This document shows, in pieces, positions 46,365 to 54,442 of a stretch of 64,000 nucleotides of DNA. This stretch comes from AC-32 sp963704005 (lineage in GTDB: Bacteria; Actinomycetota; Thermoleophilia; Gaiellales; Gaiellaceae): contig CAVPGJ010000005.1 in the NCBI GenBank assembly GCA_963704005.1, positions 124,001-188,000 of the forward strand, written 5' to 3'. Positions within the stretch are counted from its first letter, which is position 1, and every line of letters starts with the position of its first letter. The notes under the pieces were generated by a model, which was not told the origin of the DNA, ran no database searches, and saw only the letters and a program-made list of their open reading frames with translations. A program made the translations under genes and the position numbers.

Positions 46365-46919
46365 GGCCGACGGGCAGGACAAGACTCCGATCTGGGCCGT
46401 CGTGCTGGCGGCGGGCGCGTCCAGCAGGTTCGGCTCGCCGAAGCAGCGGTTGCTGCTCGAGCCGGTGCTCGCGCGCGTGCGCGAGAGCTCCGTGGACGAC
46501 GTGCTCGTCGTGCTCGGGGCGCACGAACTGGAGTCGAGCGCCCGCACGGTCACCTGCCCCGAGTGGGAGCAAGGCCCGGGCGCGTCGCTGCGCTGCGGGC
46601 TCGCCGCTCTCCCCGAAGACGCCGAGGCGGCGGTGGTCGTACTCGGCGACGGGCCGCGGGCTCGCGCCCGAGGCGATCGACCGCGTGATCGAACGCTGGC
46701 GCGACGACCAGGCGCCGGTCGTGGCCGCGACCTACGGCGGCGTTCGCCTCCACCCGGTGCTGCTCGCGCGCTCGCGTCTGGCAGGAGATTCCCGACGAGG
46801 GCGCGAAGGGACTCGACGCCGTCCTCGTCCCCTGCGACGATTTGCAGCCTCCAGGAGACGTCGATTTCGCCGATGAACTGCCGGAAGGCCTGAAACCGTG
46901 GAGCTCGCCCGACCCCTAG
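46354..46919 (+). CDS. MocA-like molybdenum cofactor cytidylyltransferase, frameshifted
   Basis: The N-terminus AVVLAAGASSRFGSPKQRLLLEPVL is that of MobA/MocA nucleotidyltransferases, which charge molybdopterin with CTP for molybdenum hydroxylases. Frames change at about 46658 and 46783. The pieces read GLAPEAIDRVIERWRDDQAPVVAATYGGVRLHPVLLARSR, then WQEIPDEGAKGLDAVLVPCDDL, and end at TAG 46919. Even so the protein is slightly shorter than usual around the nucleotide site. It directly follows the hydroxylase subunits, as expected for their dedicated maturase. Its end overlaps the next start at 46898. Confidence 0.75.
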
Positions 46920-47590
46920 CCGCCGCCCCGCCCGAGCAGGTCCCGGGATTGACCGCGCTGCGCCTGCAGCGCAAGCTGACCGTCGACGAGGCCGCCCAGC
47001 GGGCCGCGCTCTGGCCCGACCAGGTCGAGTGGCTCGAGGAGGGCCGTCTCTACCGCTTCCCGAGCAGCAACGCCGCCGTGCTGGCGCTGCTTCGCTACGC
47101 GACCTCGCTCGGGATCGACCACCGCGAGGCGCGCCGGCTCTCGGGCCTGCCCGTCGAGCCTCCGCCCCGGCGCCCGATCGGCCGCTGGATCGCCACCGGC
47201 GGCGCGGTCGTCCTACTCGGCGTGCTGGCCACGGCGCTCCTCCTCGCCTTCGGCCGCGGCGGCAGCAGCCCCACGTTCGGCGGAAAGGCGGCTGCGACCC
47301 TCCCGGCTCCCTGGAAGTTCACGGTCGACGTGCTGAACGGGGACGGCGACATCAACTACACCCGCCAGCTGGCCGACCGCGTCGGCTCGTTCGGCTACCG
47401 CCTCGGACACGTGACGAAGGCGAACCGCTTCGGCTACAAGCAGACGGTCGTCTACTTCGAGCGCGGAGGCGAGGCCGCAGCGCGCCGGCTCGCCTCGCAG
47501 CTCGGCTGCGGGACCGTGAGCCCGCTCCCGGGCGGCACGAACGCCCGCCGGCTGGTCGTCATCGCCGGCCCGGCCAGCGCGACCTGCTGA
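46898..47590 (+). CDS. HTH-like, membrane-anchored LytR_C-domain protein
   Basis: The 230-residue protein has an N-terminal RodZ-like helix-turn-helix (about 18-75, ALRLQRKLTVDEAAQRAALWPDQVEWLEEGRLYRFPSSNAAVLALLRYA). One membrane helix follows near 105-122 (GGAVVLLGVLATALLLAF), then an extracytoplasmic LytR_C domain (about 145-230) with FTVDVLNGDGDINYTRQLADRVGSFGYRLG. LytR_C domains are found with cell-wall glycopolymer transferases, so a role in envelope organisation is plausible. It is not functionally linked to the hydroxylase upstream. The stop codon is the first part of repeat copy 2. Confidence 0.82.
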   Translation: MELARPLAAAPPEQVPGLTALRLQRKLTVDEAAQRAALWPDQVEWLEEGRLYRFPSSNAAVLALLRYATSLGIDHREARRLSGLPVEPPPRRPIGRWIATGGAVVLLGVLATALLLAFGRGGSSPTFGGKAAATLPAPWKFTVDVLNGDGDINYTRQLADRVGSFGYRLGHVTKANRFGYKQTVVYFERGGEAAARRLASQLGCGTVSPLPGGTNARRLVVIAGPASATC

Positions 47591-47661
47591 GGCGTCGCTT
47601 GCGATGCCGACTTCAGGACACGCGGGCTCTTGCCCGTGTGTCCGTCTGAAATGACCGGTCG
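47587..47661 (+). repeat. Two-hairpin interspersed element, full copy 2
   Basis: CTGA/TCAG encloses GGCGTCG/CGATGCC with a CTTG loop. Hairpin B is a continuous 12-bp stem, GGACACGCGGGC/GCCCGTGTGTCC (47616-47643). The tail GTCTGAAATGACCGGTC (47644-47660) is identical to copy 1. It lies right after the LytR_C-protein gene and may also serve as its terminator. Confidence 0.75.
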
Positions 47662-47690
47662 ACTCGATTGAACCGGCGTTCGAAACCGCT

Positions 47691-47936
47691 CTAGAGAAGC
47701 GGCGTGCGCAGCGCGGAGAGCTTCTGCTTCAGGTCGGGAGTCATCTCCTCCACGACCGCCTGGCGCACGAAGCGCCGGAGCTCGACCTCGAACCTGTAGC
47801 GCTTGCGGCAGTAGCTGCAGCCGTCCAGGTGCTTCTCGGCCTCGAGGTGCTCCGCATCGTTCAGGTCGCGGTCGAGGTAAGGCTGCAGCAGCTCCTCGCA
47901 CTTGGCGCAGGGATCCGGTTCGAAGCTCAGTGCCAT
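47691..47936 (-). CDS. Zinc-binding anti-sigma factor, RsrA-like
   Basis: The 81-residue protein has the ZAS-type motif H-x3-C-x2-C in EKHLDGCSYCRKRY plus an upstream pair in PCAKCEELL. This matches RsrA, whose cysteines release zinc and SigR upon thiol oxidation. The ATG at 47936 overlaps the sigma factor stop (TGATG). It should bind and inhibit the sigma factor encoded just upstream. Confidence 0.9.
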   Translation of the reverse strand: MALSFEPDPCAKCEELLQPYLDRDLNDAEHLEAEKHLDGCSYCRKRYRFEVELRRFVRQAVVEEMTPDLKQKLSALRTPLL

Positions 47937-48520
47937 CACGCGCTGCTCCCTACCGCTCGGTCCGCGAGCTCTCGTTTCAGGATACGCCGACCGCGGTGCA
48001 ACCGGGACATGACCGTCCCGATCGGGATGTCGAGAATCTGCGCAGCGTCGGCGTAGCTGAAGTCGCCCAGGTCGACCAGCACGAGCACGTCGCGAAAGTC
48101 GTGCGGCACCGCCGAGAGCGCCCCGACCGCGTCGTCCTGCGAGAGCCGATCGTCGACGCGCTCCTCGGCCGAGTCGCCCGCCGCCTCGAGCCGGTTGTAG
48201 AGGAAGTAGTCGCCCTCCTCCATCGGCTGCAGGTCGGGGGTGCGCTGCTGCCGACGGCCGCGGTCGATGTTGAGGTTGGTGAGGATGCGCAGGAGCCACG
48301 CGCGCAGGTTCGTGCCCGGCGTGTAGGAACGCCAGGCCCGGAATGCGCGTGCATAGGTCTCCTGCATCAAGTCCTCCGCCTCTTCGCGGGTGGACACGAG
48401 TCTCCTGGCGACCCGGTAGACCTGGTCTGCCAGCTCGAGCGCCTCCTCCTCGAAGCGAACGCGGTCGCGGGCCTCCTCGGCCAGCTTCCTCGGCTCCGCT
48501 TCGGGTGTCGTGCCGCTCAT
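47936..48520 (-). CDS. ECF sigma factor, SigR-like
   Basis: The 194-residue protein has region 2 (ALELADQVYRVARRLVSTREEAEDLMQETYARAFRAWRSY, then NLRAWLLRILTNLNIDRGRR) and region 4 (AVPHDFRDVLVLVDLGDFSYADAAQILDIPIGTVMSRLHRGRRILKREL). The partner anti-sigma of RsrA type suggests the thiol-stress SigR group. ATG 48520 is chosen because TAGGGT ends 7 bases upstream. Confidence 0.92.
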   Translation of the reverse strand: MSGTTPEAEPRKLAEEARDRVRFEEEALELADQVYRVARRLVSTREEAEDLMQETYARAFRAWRSYTPGTNLRAWLLRILTNLNIDRGRRQQRTPDLQPMEEGDYFLYNRLEAAGDSAEERVDDRLSQDDAVGALSAVPHDFRDVLVLVDLGDFSYADAAQILDIPIGTVMSRLHRGRRILKRELADRAVGSSA

Positions 48521-48527
48521 CGCGGCC

Positions 48528-48533
48528 ACCCTA
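48528..48533 (-). promoter_or_regulatory. -10 box of the SigR-like gene, leaderless
   Basis: TAGGGT on the minus strand ends 7 bases before the ATG at 48520. Confidence 0.45.
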
Positions 48534-48599
48534 GCAACTGCCGGTTTTGAAGCTGGAACGAGCATTCATGCGGGTTCATTCCCGGCCGGCGGGTGCGGG

Positions 48600-48812
48600 T
48601 CAGATCTCGACCGGATAGAAGCCGGCACGCGTCAGGGTCGCGACGATCGCCTCCCGGTCGGTGCGCTCGTCGTCCCAGGAGAGCTGGACCTGGCCCATCA
48701 GGTTGGCGATCGCCTGCTCGATTCCCTCGTGTCCGCGCAGGGCGCCGGCCAGCCGGCCGACGCAGCGCTCGCAGCGGATCCCGCTGACCTGGATCGTCTC
48801 CGATTGCACCAT
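48600..48812 (-). CDS. Heavy-metal-associated domain protein (copper chaperone-like)
   Basis: The 70-residue protein has the ferredoxin-like HMA pattern with the metal site GIRCERC (G-x-x-C-x-x-C) near residue 11 and the conserved end TRAGFYPVEI. It would bind Cu(I) or Zn(II). Its ATG overlaps the stop of the carboxylate-amine ligase (TGATG), so it is co-translated with a thiol-metabolism enzyme. Confidence 0.88.
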   Translation of the reverse strand: MVQSETIQVSGIRCERCVGRLAGALRGHEGIEQAIANLMGQVQLSWDDERTDREAIVATLTRAGFYPVEI

Positions 48813-49912
48813 CAATTCGATCGTACCGTGCGCTCCGCGACGTCCGCGACGACCACCTCGACGCTCTCGGCCCGGCCGACCTCGAGCTGGCGGTCGCCCT
48901 CGCAGACCGCCGGGTCGATCCGGGCCAGCAGCTCGGCACTGTCGAGCTCGCGCGCTGCAGGCTCGACCAGCTCGAGCAGCTCGGCGCCGAGCTCGGAAGC
49001 GCGCACGAGGCGCTCGCCGTCGGGATGGATCAGCTCGGCCCGCGGGCCGAAGCGCAGCGCCGCCCAGCGGTTCTGGGCGTAGTCGCCGCGGTTGTACGGC
49101 CCTGCCGGAGGCCGCTCGACCGCGGTCCGGCTGAGCGCCTGCAGCAGCGCGGCGAAGGCACCTGTCAGCGAGATGTCGGTCGGCTGGTCGGGCGCGCGCA
49201 CCTCGAGCGTCCCGAACTGCGGGTGCGGCCGGGCGTCCCACCAGAAGCGCGTGTAGCCGTCCGCGAGGCCGATCCGCTCGAAGCGCTCGACAAAGGCCTC
49301 CCACTCGGCATACGAGGCGAAGACCGGCGGCGCTCCGGCGCGGGGCAGTTGCGCTAGCACCTCGGCGCGGCTCGACATCAGCCCGGTCTCCTCACCGGCG
49401 AGGAAGGGCGAGTTGGCGGAGAGCGCGAGCACGACCGGCAGCCACGGCAGGACGCCTTCGAGCGCGGTCATGCAGGCCTCGGCGCTCGGCATGCCGACAT
49501 GGACGTGCAGGCCGCAGACCGCCTGGCGCCTGGCCGACACGCCTGCGTACTGGACGAACTCGCGGTACCGGGGGTCGGGCGCGATCTGCTGCGCGGTCGG
49601 CAGGCTGAACGCGTGCGTGCCCGCGGCGGCGATCGCCAGGCCGTCCAGGCCCGCCGCCTCGGCCGCGCCGGCGCGGAGCTCGGTCAGCGCGGCCCGAGCG
49701 TCGGCCGCCGACTTGCAGACGCCGGTCGCGAGCTCGACCATCGAGGCGAGCAGCTCCATCTTCAGGACGCCCGGAAGTGAATGCTCCTCGGCCCAGGCGA
49801 CGAGGTGCTCGATGTCGGGGGTGAGCGCGAGCGTCTCGGAGTCGAGGATCATCAGCTCCTCCTCGACGCCCAGCGACCAGGGCGGGCTCTCGCCGAAGGC
49901 CTGCTCGATCAC
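48812..49912 (-). CDS. YbdK-type carboxylate-amine ligase (glutamate-cysteine ligase 2 family)
   Basis: The 366-residue protein begins with SLGVEEELMILD (the GCS2 metal-binding glutamates) and has CGLHVHVGMPSAEACM near 133, ALSANSPFLAGEETGLMSSRAEV near 163, and TRFWWDARPHPQFGTLEVRAPDQPTD near 222. The family makes weak gamma-glutamylcysteine, and homologues act in ergothioneine or mycofactocin-like pathways. The GTG start has TAGGCT 6 bases upstream. Placement beside a metallochaperone and a thiol-stress sigma factor suggests redox or metal homeostasis. Confidence 0.88.
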   Translation of the reverse strand: MIEQAFGESPPWSLGVEEELMILDSETLALTPDIEHLVAWAEEHSLPGVLKMELLASMVELATGVCKSAADARAALTELRAGAAEAAGLDGLAIAAAGTHAFSLPTAQQIAPDPRYREFVQYAGVSARRQAVCGLHVHVGMPSAEACMTALEGVLPWLPVVLALSANSPFLAGEETGLMSSRAEVLAQLPRAGAPPVFASYAEWEAFVERFERIGLADGYTRFWWDARPHPQFGTLEVRAPDQPTDISLTGAFAALLQALSRTAVERPPAGPYNRGDYAQNRWAALRFGPRAELIHPDGERLVRASELGAELLELVEPAARELDSAELLARIDPAVCEGDRQLEVGRAESVEVVVADVAERTVRSN

Positions 49913-49918
49913 GAGCGG

Positions 49919-49924
49919 AGCCTA
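49919..49924 (-). promoter_or_regulatory. -10 box of the YbdK-type ligase, leaderless
   Basis: TAGGCT on the minus strand ends 6 bases before the GTG at 49912. Confidence 0.5.
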
Positions 49925-49966
49925 CGGATTCCAGGTGCGCCAGTAGAACCTGACGACGCGCGCCGG

Positions 49967-50218
49967 CTAGTTCGAGTGCCAGTCGCGGAAGGCGTGGAGC
50001 AGGGCGCCCTCGGCCTCGGGGGAGAGCGCGTCGGCCGAGAGGCTCCCGGCCACGGCGATCGTCTGGCGGATCTGCTCGAGGTAGACGTTGCAGCCGTCGC
50101 AGCGGCCGATGTGGGACTCGAAGCGCGCCGTCTCCTCCTCGGAGAGCGCTCCCTCGAGGTAGTCGGTCACGAGCTCCACGAGCTCCTGGCAACTCAGCTG
50201 TTCGGCGTAGACGGTCAT
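49967..50218 (-). CDS. Zinc-finger anti-sigma factor
   Basis: The 83-residue protein carries the ZAS motif H-x3-C-x2-C in ESHIGRCDGCNVYLEQIR and an N-terminal cysteine in QLSCQELVELVTDYLEG. No membrane helix follows, so it is a cytoplasmic anti-sigma. It overlaps the sigma factor gene by ATGA, which identifies its partner. Confidence 0.88.
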   Translation of the reverse strand: MTVYAEQLSCQELVELVTDYLEGALSEEETARFESHIGRCDGCNVYLEQIRQTIAVAGSLSADALSPEAEGALLHAFRDWHSN

Positions 50219-50838
50219 GCGTTCTCCTGGAGATACGACTCCAGCGCGGCCCGAACCTTCGAGCGGGCGCGGTGGAGAAGCACTCGCTGATTGGTCTCGC
50301 TCAGCTCGAGAGCGTTACGGACCTCCTCGCTCGTCCATCCCTCGACGTCGCGGAGCGAGATCACTGCGCGCTGTGTCGCGGGGAGCGCCTCGATCGCGTC
50401 GGCGATCACCTCGCGGGTCTCGGCGGCGAGCAGCGCGTCCTCGGGCCAGGCCTCGGGCCTGACCGCCCAGTGGCCCGGCCAGCGCGGATGCTCCGGGTCC
50501 TGGAAGCGGTCCGCGTCGACTGCGGCCTCCGGAACCCGCCCCGGCTCCTGCAGCGCGGAGAAGGGCAGCGTGCGCCCGTCGCGCACGGCGCGGGTCTTGG
50601 CGATGTTGGTCAGGATCCGGAAGATCCAGGTGCGCAGCGACGAGCGGCCCTCGAAGCGGTCGAGCCCATTGAGGACGCCGAGCCACGTCTCCGCGGCGAC
50701 GTCCTCCGCGGCCGCCTGCGTCGGCACGTAGATCCGCGCCACCCGCACGAGCGACGGCTGGTACTCGCGCACCAGCTCCCGGAACGCGTCCTCGTCGCCC
50801 CCGCGCAGCGCGTCGAGAAGCTGCGCTTCGCTCACCAC
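50215..50838 (-). CDS. ECF RNA polymerase sigma factor
   Basis: The protein of about 207 residues has region 2 (LVREYQPSLVRVARIYVPTQAAAEDVAAETWLGVLNGLDRFEGRSSLRTWIFRILTNIAKTRA) and region 4 (ALPATQRAVISLRDVEGWTSEEVRNALELSETNQRVLLHRARSKVRAAL). The linker between them is longer than in the other pair, with ALQEPGRVPEAAVDADRF. Two GTG codons (50838, 50835) are possible starts; TACAGT 7 bases upstream favours the first. Confidence 0.9.
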   Translation of the reverse strand: MVSEAQLLDALRGGDEDAFRELVREYQPSLVRVARIYVPTQAAAEDVAAETWLGVLNGLDRFEGRSSLRTWIFRILTNIAKTRAVRDGRTLPFSALQEPGRVPEAAVDADRFQDPEHPRWPGHWAVRPEAWPEDALLAAETREVIADAIEALPATQRAVISLRDVEGWTSEEVRNALELSETNQRVLLHRARSKVRAALESYLQENA

Positions 50839-50845
50839 GGCGCCG

Positions 50846-50851
50846 ACTGTA
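50846..50851 (-). promoter_or_regulatory. -10 box of the second ECF sigma gene, leaderless
   Basis: TACAGT on the minus strand ends 7 bases before the GTG at 50838. Confidence 0.4.
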
Positions 50852-50995
50852 ACGGAGGGCAAGGCGCCGACTCGGCGGCGCCGACCAAGAGGCCGCGCAG
50901 GCTTGGCCTGGGCGGCCGTCCAACGCACCGTCTTGGGCCGTTTACACGGCGAAGCTCCCGAAGCAGCTCGACTCGGAGCGCGACACAATCGCGTG

Positions 50996-52840
50996 GTGAA
51001 GGCGAGCACCTACCCGCCGATCGGCGACTACGCCCTGCTCTCGGACTGCCACTCGGGCGCGCTCGTCTCCAAGGACGGGTCGATCGACTGGTGCGTCTTC
51101 CACCGCCTCGAGGCGCGGCCCGTGTTTGCGCGGATCCTCGACTGGGCGAAGGCCGGCTTCTTCCGGATTGCGCCGCTCGACGACGACTACGAGTCGACCC
51201 GCCGCTACCTCCCGGGGACGAACGTGCTCGAGACGACCTTCCGCACGCCGGGGGGGACGCTCGTGCTCACCGACTTCTTCGCCTTCCGGCCGCCCGGGCA
51301 CGGCGTGCATCCCGACCACCAGCTGATCCGGATCGCGCGCTGCGAGGAGGGCGAGGTCGCGGTCAAGGTCAAGCTCGTGCCGCGGTTCGACTACGGGCTG
51401 ACGACGCCGCGGCTCGACACGCTCGCCGACGACCTGGTGGTCGTCTACGGCGGGGCGGACGGGCTCGTGCTCCAGAGCGAGCTGCCCTTCGGCGACGCCG
51501 AGCGCTCGGCGACCGAGGGCAACCGCACCCTGCGCGACGGCGAGGAGGCGTTCGTCGTCCTCACCTACGAGCTCCCGCACGAGCTCGATCCGCAGCGGCT
51601 GCCCGCCGAGGAGGTGCATCGCAAGCTCGAGGACACGGTCGCGCACTGGACGGCATGGTCGGACCGCTGCACCTACGAGGGGCCCTACCGCGAACAGGTG
51701 CTGCGCAGCGCGCTCGTGCTCAAAGGGCTGACGAACGGGCCGACGGGCTCGATCGTCGCCGCACCCACCACGTCGCTCCCGGAGGAGGTCGGCGGCGGTC
51801 GCAACTGGGACTACCGCTTCTGCTGGCTGCGCGACTCCGCCCTGACGCTGAACGCGCTCTTCGCGCTCGGCTATATCGAGGAGGCGCACCAGTACATGGG
51901 CTGGCTCCGGCGCACGACGGCGGGCCGCGCGCACGAGCTGCAGATCATGTACGGCGTCGGCGGCGAGCGGCTGCTCCCCGAGGTCGAGCTCGAATGGCTC
52001 GAGGGCTACCGCGGCTCGCGGCCGGTGCGGATCGGCAACGGCGCCTACTCGCAGTTCCAGCTCGACGTGTTCGGCGAGCTGCTCGACACGGTCTGGGTCT
52101 ACCGCCGGCACGGCGGCGAGATCGACGACGGCTTCTGGGACTTCCTCGGCCGCGTCGCGGGCGCGGTGATCGAGCAGTGGCGCGAGCCCGACCAGGGGAT
52201 CTGGGAGATCCGCGGGGAGCCGCGCCACTTCACCTACTCGAAGGTGATGGCCTGGGTCGCGCTGGATCGCGTGGTGCGGATCGCGGAGCTGGACGGACGC
52301 GAGGGCGCGCTGGACGAGTGGCGCGCCGAGCGCGACGAGCTGCGCGAGCAGATCGAGCGCGAGGGCATCCACGGCGAGAGCGGCACCTTCGTCCAGTCGT
52401 TCGGCGACGGCGGCAAGCTCGACGCCTCGAACCTGATGATCCCGATCGTCGGCTTCGTCGGGCACGACGACTCGCGGGCACGGGCGACGGTGGAGCGGAT
52501 CGCCGCCGAGCTGTCGGCCGACGGGTTCGTCTACCGGTACGTCACCGACGGCGTGGACGGGCTCACCGGGGACGAGGCGACCTTTGCCATTTGCTCGTTC
52601 TGGCTCGTCGAGTGCCTCGCGCGCGGAGGTGAGGAGACGCGGGCGCGCGAGCTGTTCGAGCGACTGCTCGGCTTCTGCAACGACGTCGGCCTGCTCGCGG
52701 AGGAGATCGACCCGGCCTCGGGCGAGCTGCTGGGGAACTTCCCGCAGGCGTTCTCGCACGTCGGCCTGATCCAGGCCGCGATCGCCCTCGACATGCCCGA
52801 GATGTCCATGACCGAAATGGAGAAGGAGGCCCTGGGATGA
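50996..52840 (+). CDS. Glycoside hydrolase family 15 protein (glucoamylase/trehalase type)
   Basis: The protein of about 614 residues has the N-terminal GH15 beta domain (YPPIGDYALLSDCHSGALVSKDGSIDWCVF) and the (alpha/alpha)6 barrel with RNWDYRFCWLRDSALTLNAL near residue 270. The general acid glutamate is in GIWEIRGEPRHFTYSKVMAWVALDR near 405, and the base glutamate in LLAEEIDPASGELLGNFPQAFSHVGLIQAA near 575. It should hydrolyse an alpha-linked glucoside such as trehalose or maltodextrin. Two adjacent GTGs (50993, 50996) are possible starts. Its stop overlaps the next ATG. Confidence 0.92.
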   Translation: MKASTYPPIGDYALLSDCHSGALVSKDGSIDWCVFHRLEARPVFARILDWAKAGFFRIAPLDDDYESTRRYLPGTNVLETTFRTPGGTLVLTDFFAFRPPGHGVHPDHQLIRIARCEEGEVAVKVKLVPRFDYGLTTPRLDTLADDLVVVYGGADGLVLQSELPFGDAERSATEGNRTLRDGEEAFVVLTYELPHELDPQRLPAEEVHRKLEDTVAHWTAWSDRCTYEGPYREQVLRSALVLKGLTNGPTGSIVAAPTTSLPEEVGGGRNWDYRFCWLRDSALTLNALFALGYIEEAHQYMGWLRRTTAGRAHELQIMYGVGGERLLPEVELEWLEGYRGSRPVRIGNGAYSQFQLDVFGELLDTVWVYRRHGGEIDDGFWDFLGRVAGAVIEQWREPDQGIWEIRGEPRHFTYSKVMAWVALDRVVRIAELDGREGALDEWRAERDELREQIEREGIHGESGTFVQSFGDGGKLDASNLMIPIVGFVGHDDSRARATVERIAAELSADGFVYRYVTDGVDGLTGDEATFAICSFWLVECLARGGEETRARELFERLLGFCNDVGLLAEEIDPASGELLGNFPQAFSHVGLIQAAIALDMPEMSMTEMEKEALG

Positions 52841-54207
52841 GCGAGCGGTTCGACCTGATCGTTATCGGCGGTGGCTCGGCCGCCCGGGACGCGGCCGGCA
52901 AAGCCGCCCGCGAGCACGGCGCGCGTGTGGCGCTGGTCGAGAAGGAGCGCTGGGGCGGCAGCTGCCCGAACGTCGCCTGCTCGCCTACGAAGGCCTACCT
53001 GGTCGCCGCCGAGCTGACGCACGACATGAACGTGCTGGCGCCGAGGATCGGCATCGAGACGGGCCCGGTGCGCGTCGACCTCGCGCGCGTCTACGCCTGG
53101 AAGGAGACGATCAAGAAGCCGCAGGACGTCTGGGCCTCCGAGCTGATGGCGCAGGGCTTCACGACCTACATGGGGACGGCAAGGTTCGTCGACCAGCACA
53201 CGCTCCGGGTCGGAGAGATCGAGCTGGAGTCCGACCGGATCCTGATCGCCAGCGGCTCGCGCACGGCGGTGCCGCCGGTCGAGGGGATCGAGGAGGTCGG
53301 CTGGATCGACCATATCTCCGCGCTCGACCTGACCGAGGTGCCGGCGTCGCTGCTCGTCGTCGGCGGCGGTGCGGTCGGGCTCGAGTTCGGCCAGGTCTTC
53401 TCGCGCTTCGGCTCGAAGGTGACGATCGTGGACGCCCTCGAGCGGATCGCGCCCATCGCCGACATGGAGGCCTCGGCGATGCTCAGGATGGCGCTCGAGC
53501 GAGAGGGGATCGAGATCGTCACCTCGGTCTTCGTCAAGAGCGTCCGCCGAGAGAGCGGGGAGGTAGCGGCCACGATCGCGCCGCGGGACGGCTCCGACGA
53601 GTACGAGGTCCGGGTCGAGCAGGTGATGTGCGCCTCGGGCCGCGTGCCCAATATCGAGGAGCTCGGCCTCGACGGAATCGGCGTCGAGACCAACAAGGCC
53701 GGGATCGTCGTCGACGACCACCTGCGAACCACGGTTCCGGGGATCTGGGCCGCCGGCGACGTGAACGCGGTCGCGCAGTTCACGCCGGTCGCGCAGTACC
53801 AGGCGCGGATCGCGGTCGCCGACATGTTCGGCGCCGACGCCCCCGCCGCCGACTACTCGGTGCTGCCGACCTCGATCTTCACCGACCCGGAGCTCGGCTC
53901 GGTCGGGATGACCGAGGAGCAGGCCCGCGAGCAGGGCCTCGACGTGGACGTCGCCCGCAACGAGTACGTCAAGCGTTTCTCGTTCATCGGGGAGCGGGCC
54001 GGTCTCTTCAAGGTCGTCTACGAGCGCGGCAGCCGCCGCGTGCTCGGCCTGCACGTCCTCTCGCGCAACGCGGGCGACATCGTCCAGGGCTTCTCGCTCG
54101 GCCTGCGCCTCGGCGCCACCGTGGACGAGCTGGCCGCGATGCACCACGTCTTCCCCACCTTCGGCGAAGGCATCAAGGCCGCGGCAGAGCGAGCCTCGAG
54201 CAGCTAG
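52837..54207 (+). CDS. FAD-dependent pyridine nucleotide-disulfide oxidoreductase
   Basis: The 456-residue protein has the FAD motif LIVIGGGSAARDAAGKAA, a redox-active pair C43/C48 in GGSCPNVACSPTK, the NAD motif LLVVGGGAVGLEFG near residue 170, the second FAD motif GIWAAGDV near 300 and the C-terminal dimerisation domain with histidines in AAMHHVFPTFGEG. This is the lipoamide dehydrogenase/mercuric reductase layout. The motif CPNVAC differs from the usual CLNVGC, so substrate identity is open. It is coupled with the GH15 gene by ATGA. Confidence 0.9.
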   Translation: MSERFDLIVIGGGSAARDAAGKAAREHGARVALVEKERWGGSCPNVACSPTKAYLVAAELTHDMNVLAPRIGIETGPVRVDLARVYAWKETIKKPQDVWASELMAQGFTTYMGTARFVDQHTLRVGEIELESDRILIASGSRTAVPPVEGIEEVGWIDHISALDLTEVPASLLVVGGGAVGLEFGQVFSRFGSKVTIVDALERIAPIADMEASAMLRMALEREGIEIVTSVFVKSVRRESGEVAATIAPRDGSDEYEVRVEQVMCASGRVPNIEELGLDGIGVETNKAGIVVDDHLRTTVPGIWAAGDVNAVAQFTPVAQYQARIAVADMFGADAPAADYSVLPTSIFTDPELGSVGMTEEQAREQGLDVDVARNEYVKRFSFIGERAGLFKVVYERGSRRVLGLHVLSRNAGDIVQGFSLGLRLGATVDELAAMHHVFPTFGEGIKAAAERASSS

Positions 54208-54342
54208 GAGGCTTGGCTATTCCACCGTCACGGTGCGATTCGGATTCGTGACAATCTGAACACGCCATTGGCTCACGCCACTCTTGACGCCGCAAAGTGT
54301 CGGACACCGTCGTCCGGCGCTTGCGCGCATGAAAGGACGACG

Positions 54343-54429
54343 ATGCCTGAACTGACCTGGACTTTGATACCAACCGTGCTGGTGATCCTGTTCGTGATTT
54401 GGATCATGGCCCGCCTGGTGAGGCGGTAG
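54343..54429 (+). CDS. 28-residue single-helix membrane microprotein
   Basis: ATG 54343 follows AAAGGA at good spacing. The product is one hydrophobic helix (LIPTVLVILFVIWIMA) with an acidic start (PELTW) and a basic end (RLVRR), the positive-inside layout of regulatory membrane microproteins. It ends 13 bases before the PfkB gene. Its existence rests on ribosome site and composition only. Confidence 0.5.
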   Translation: MPELTWTLIPTVLVILFVIWIMARLVRR

Positions 54430-54442
54430 GCAACCAGCGCCA

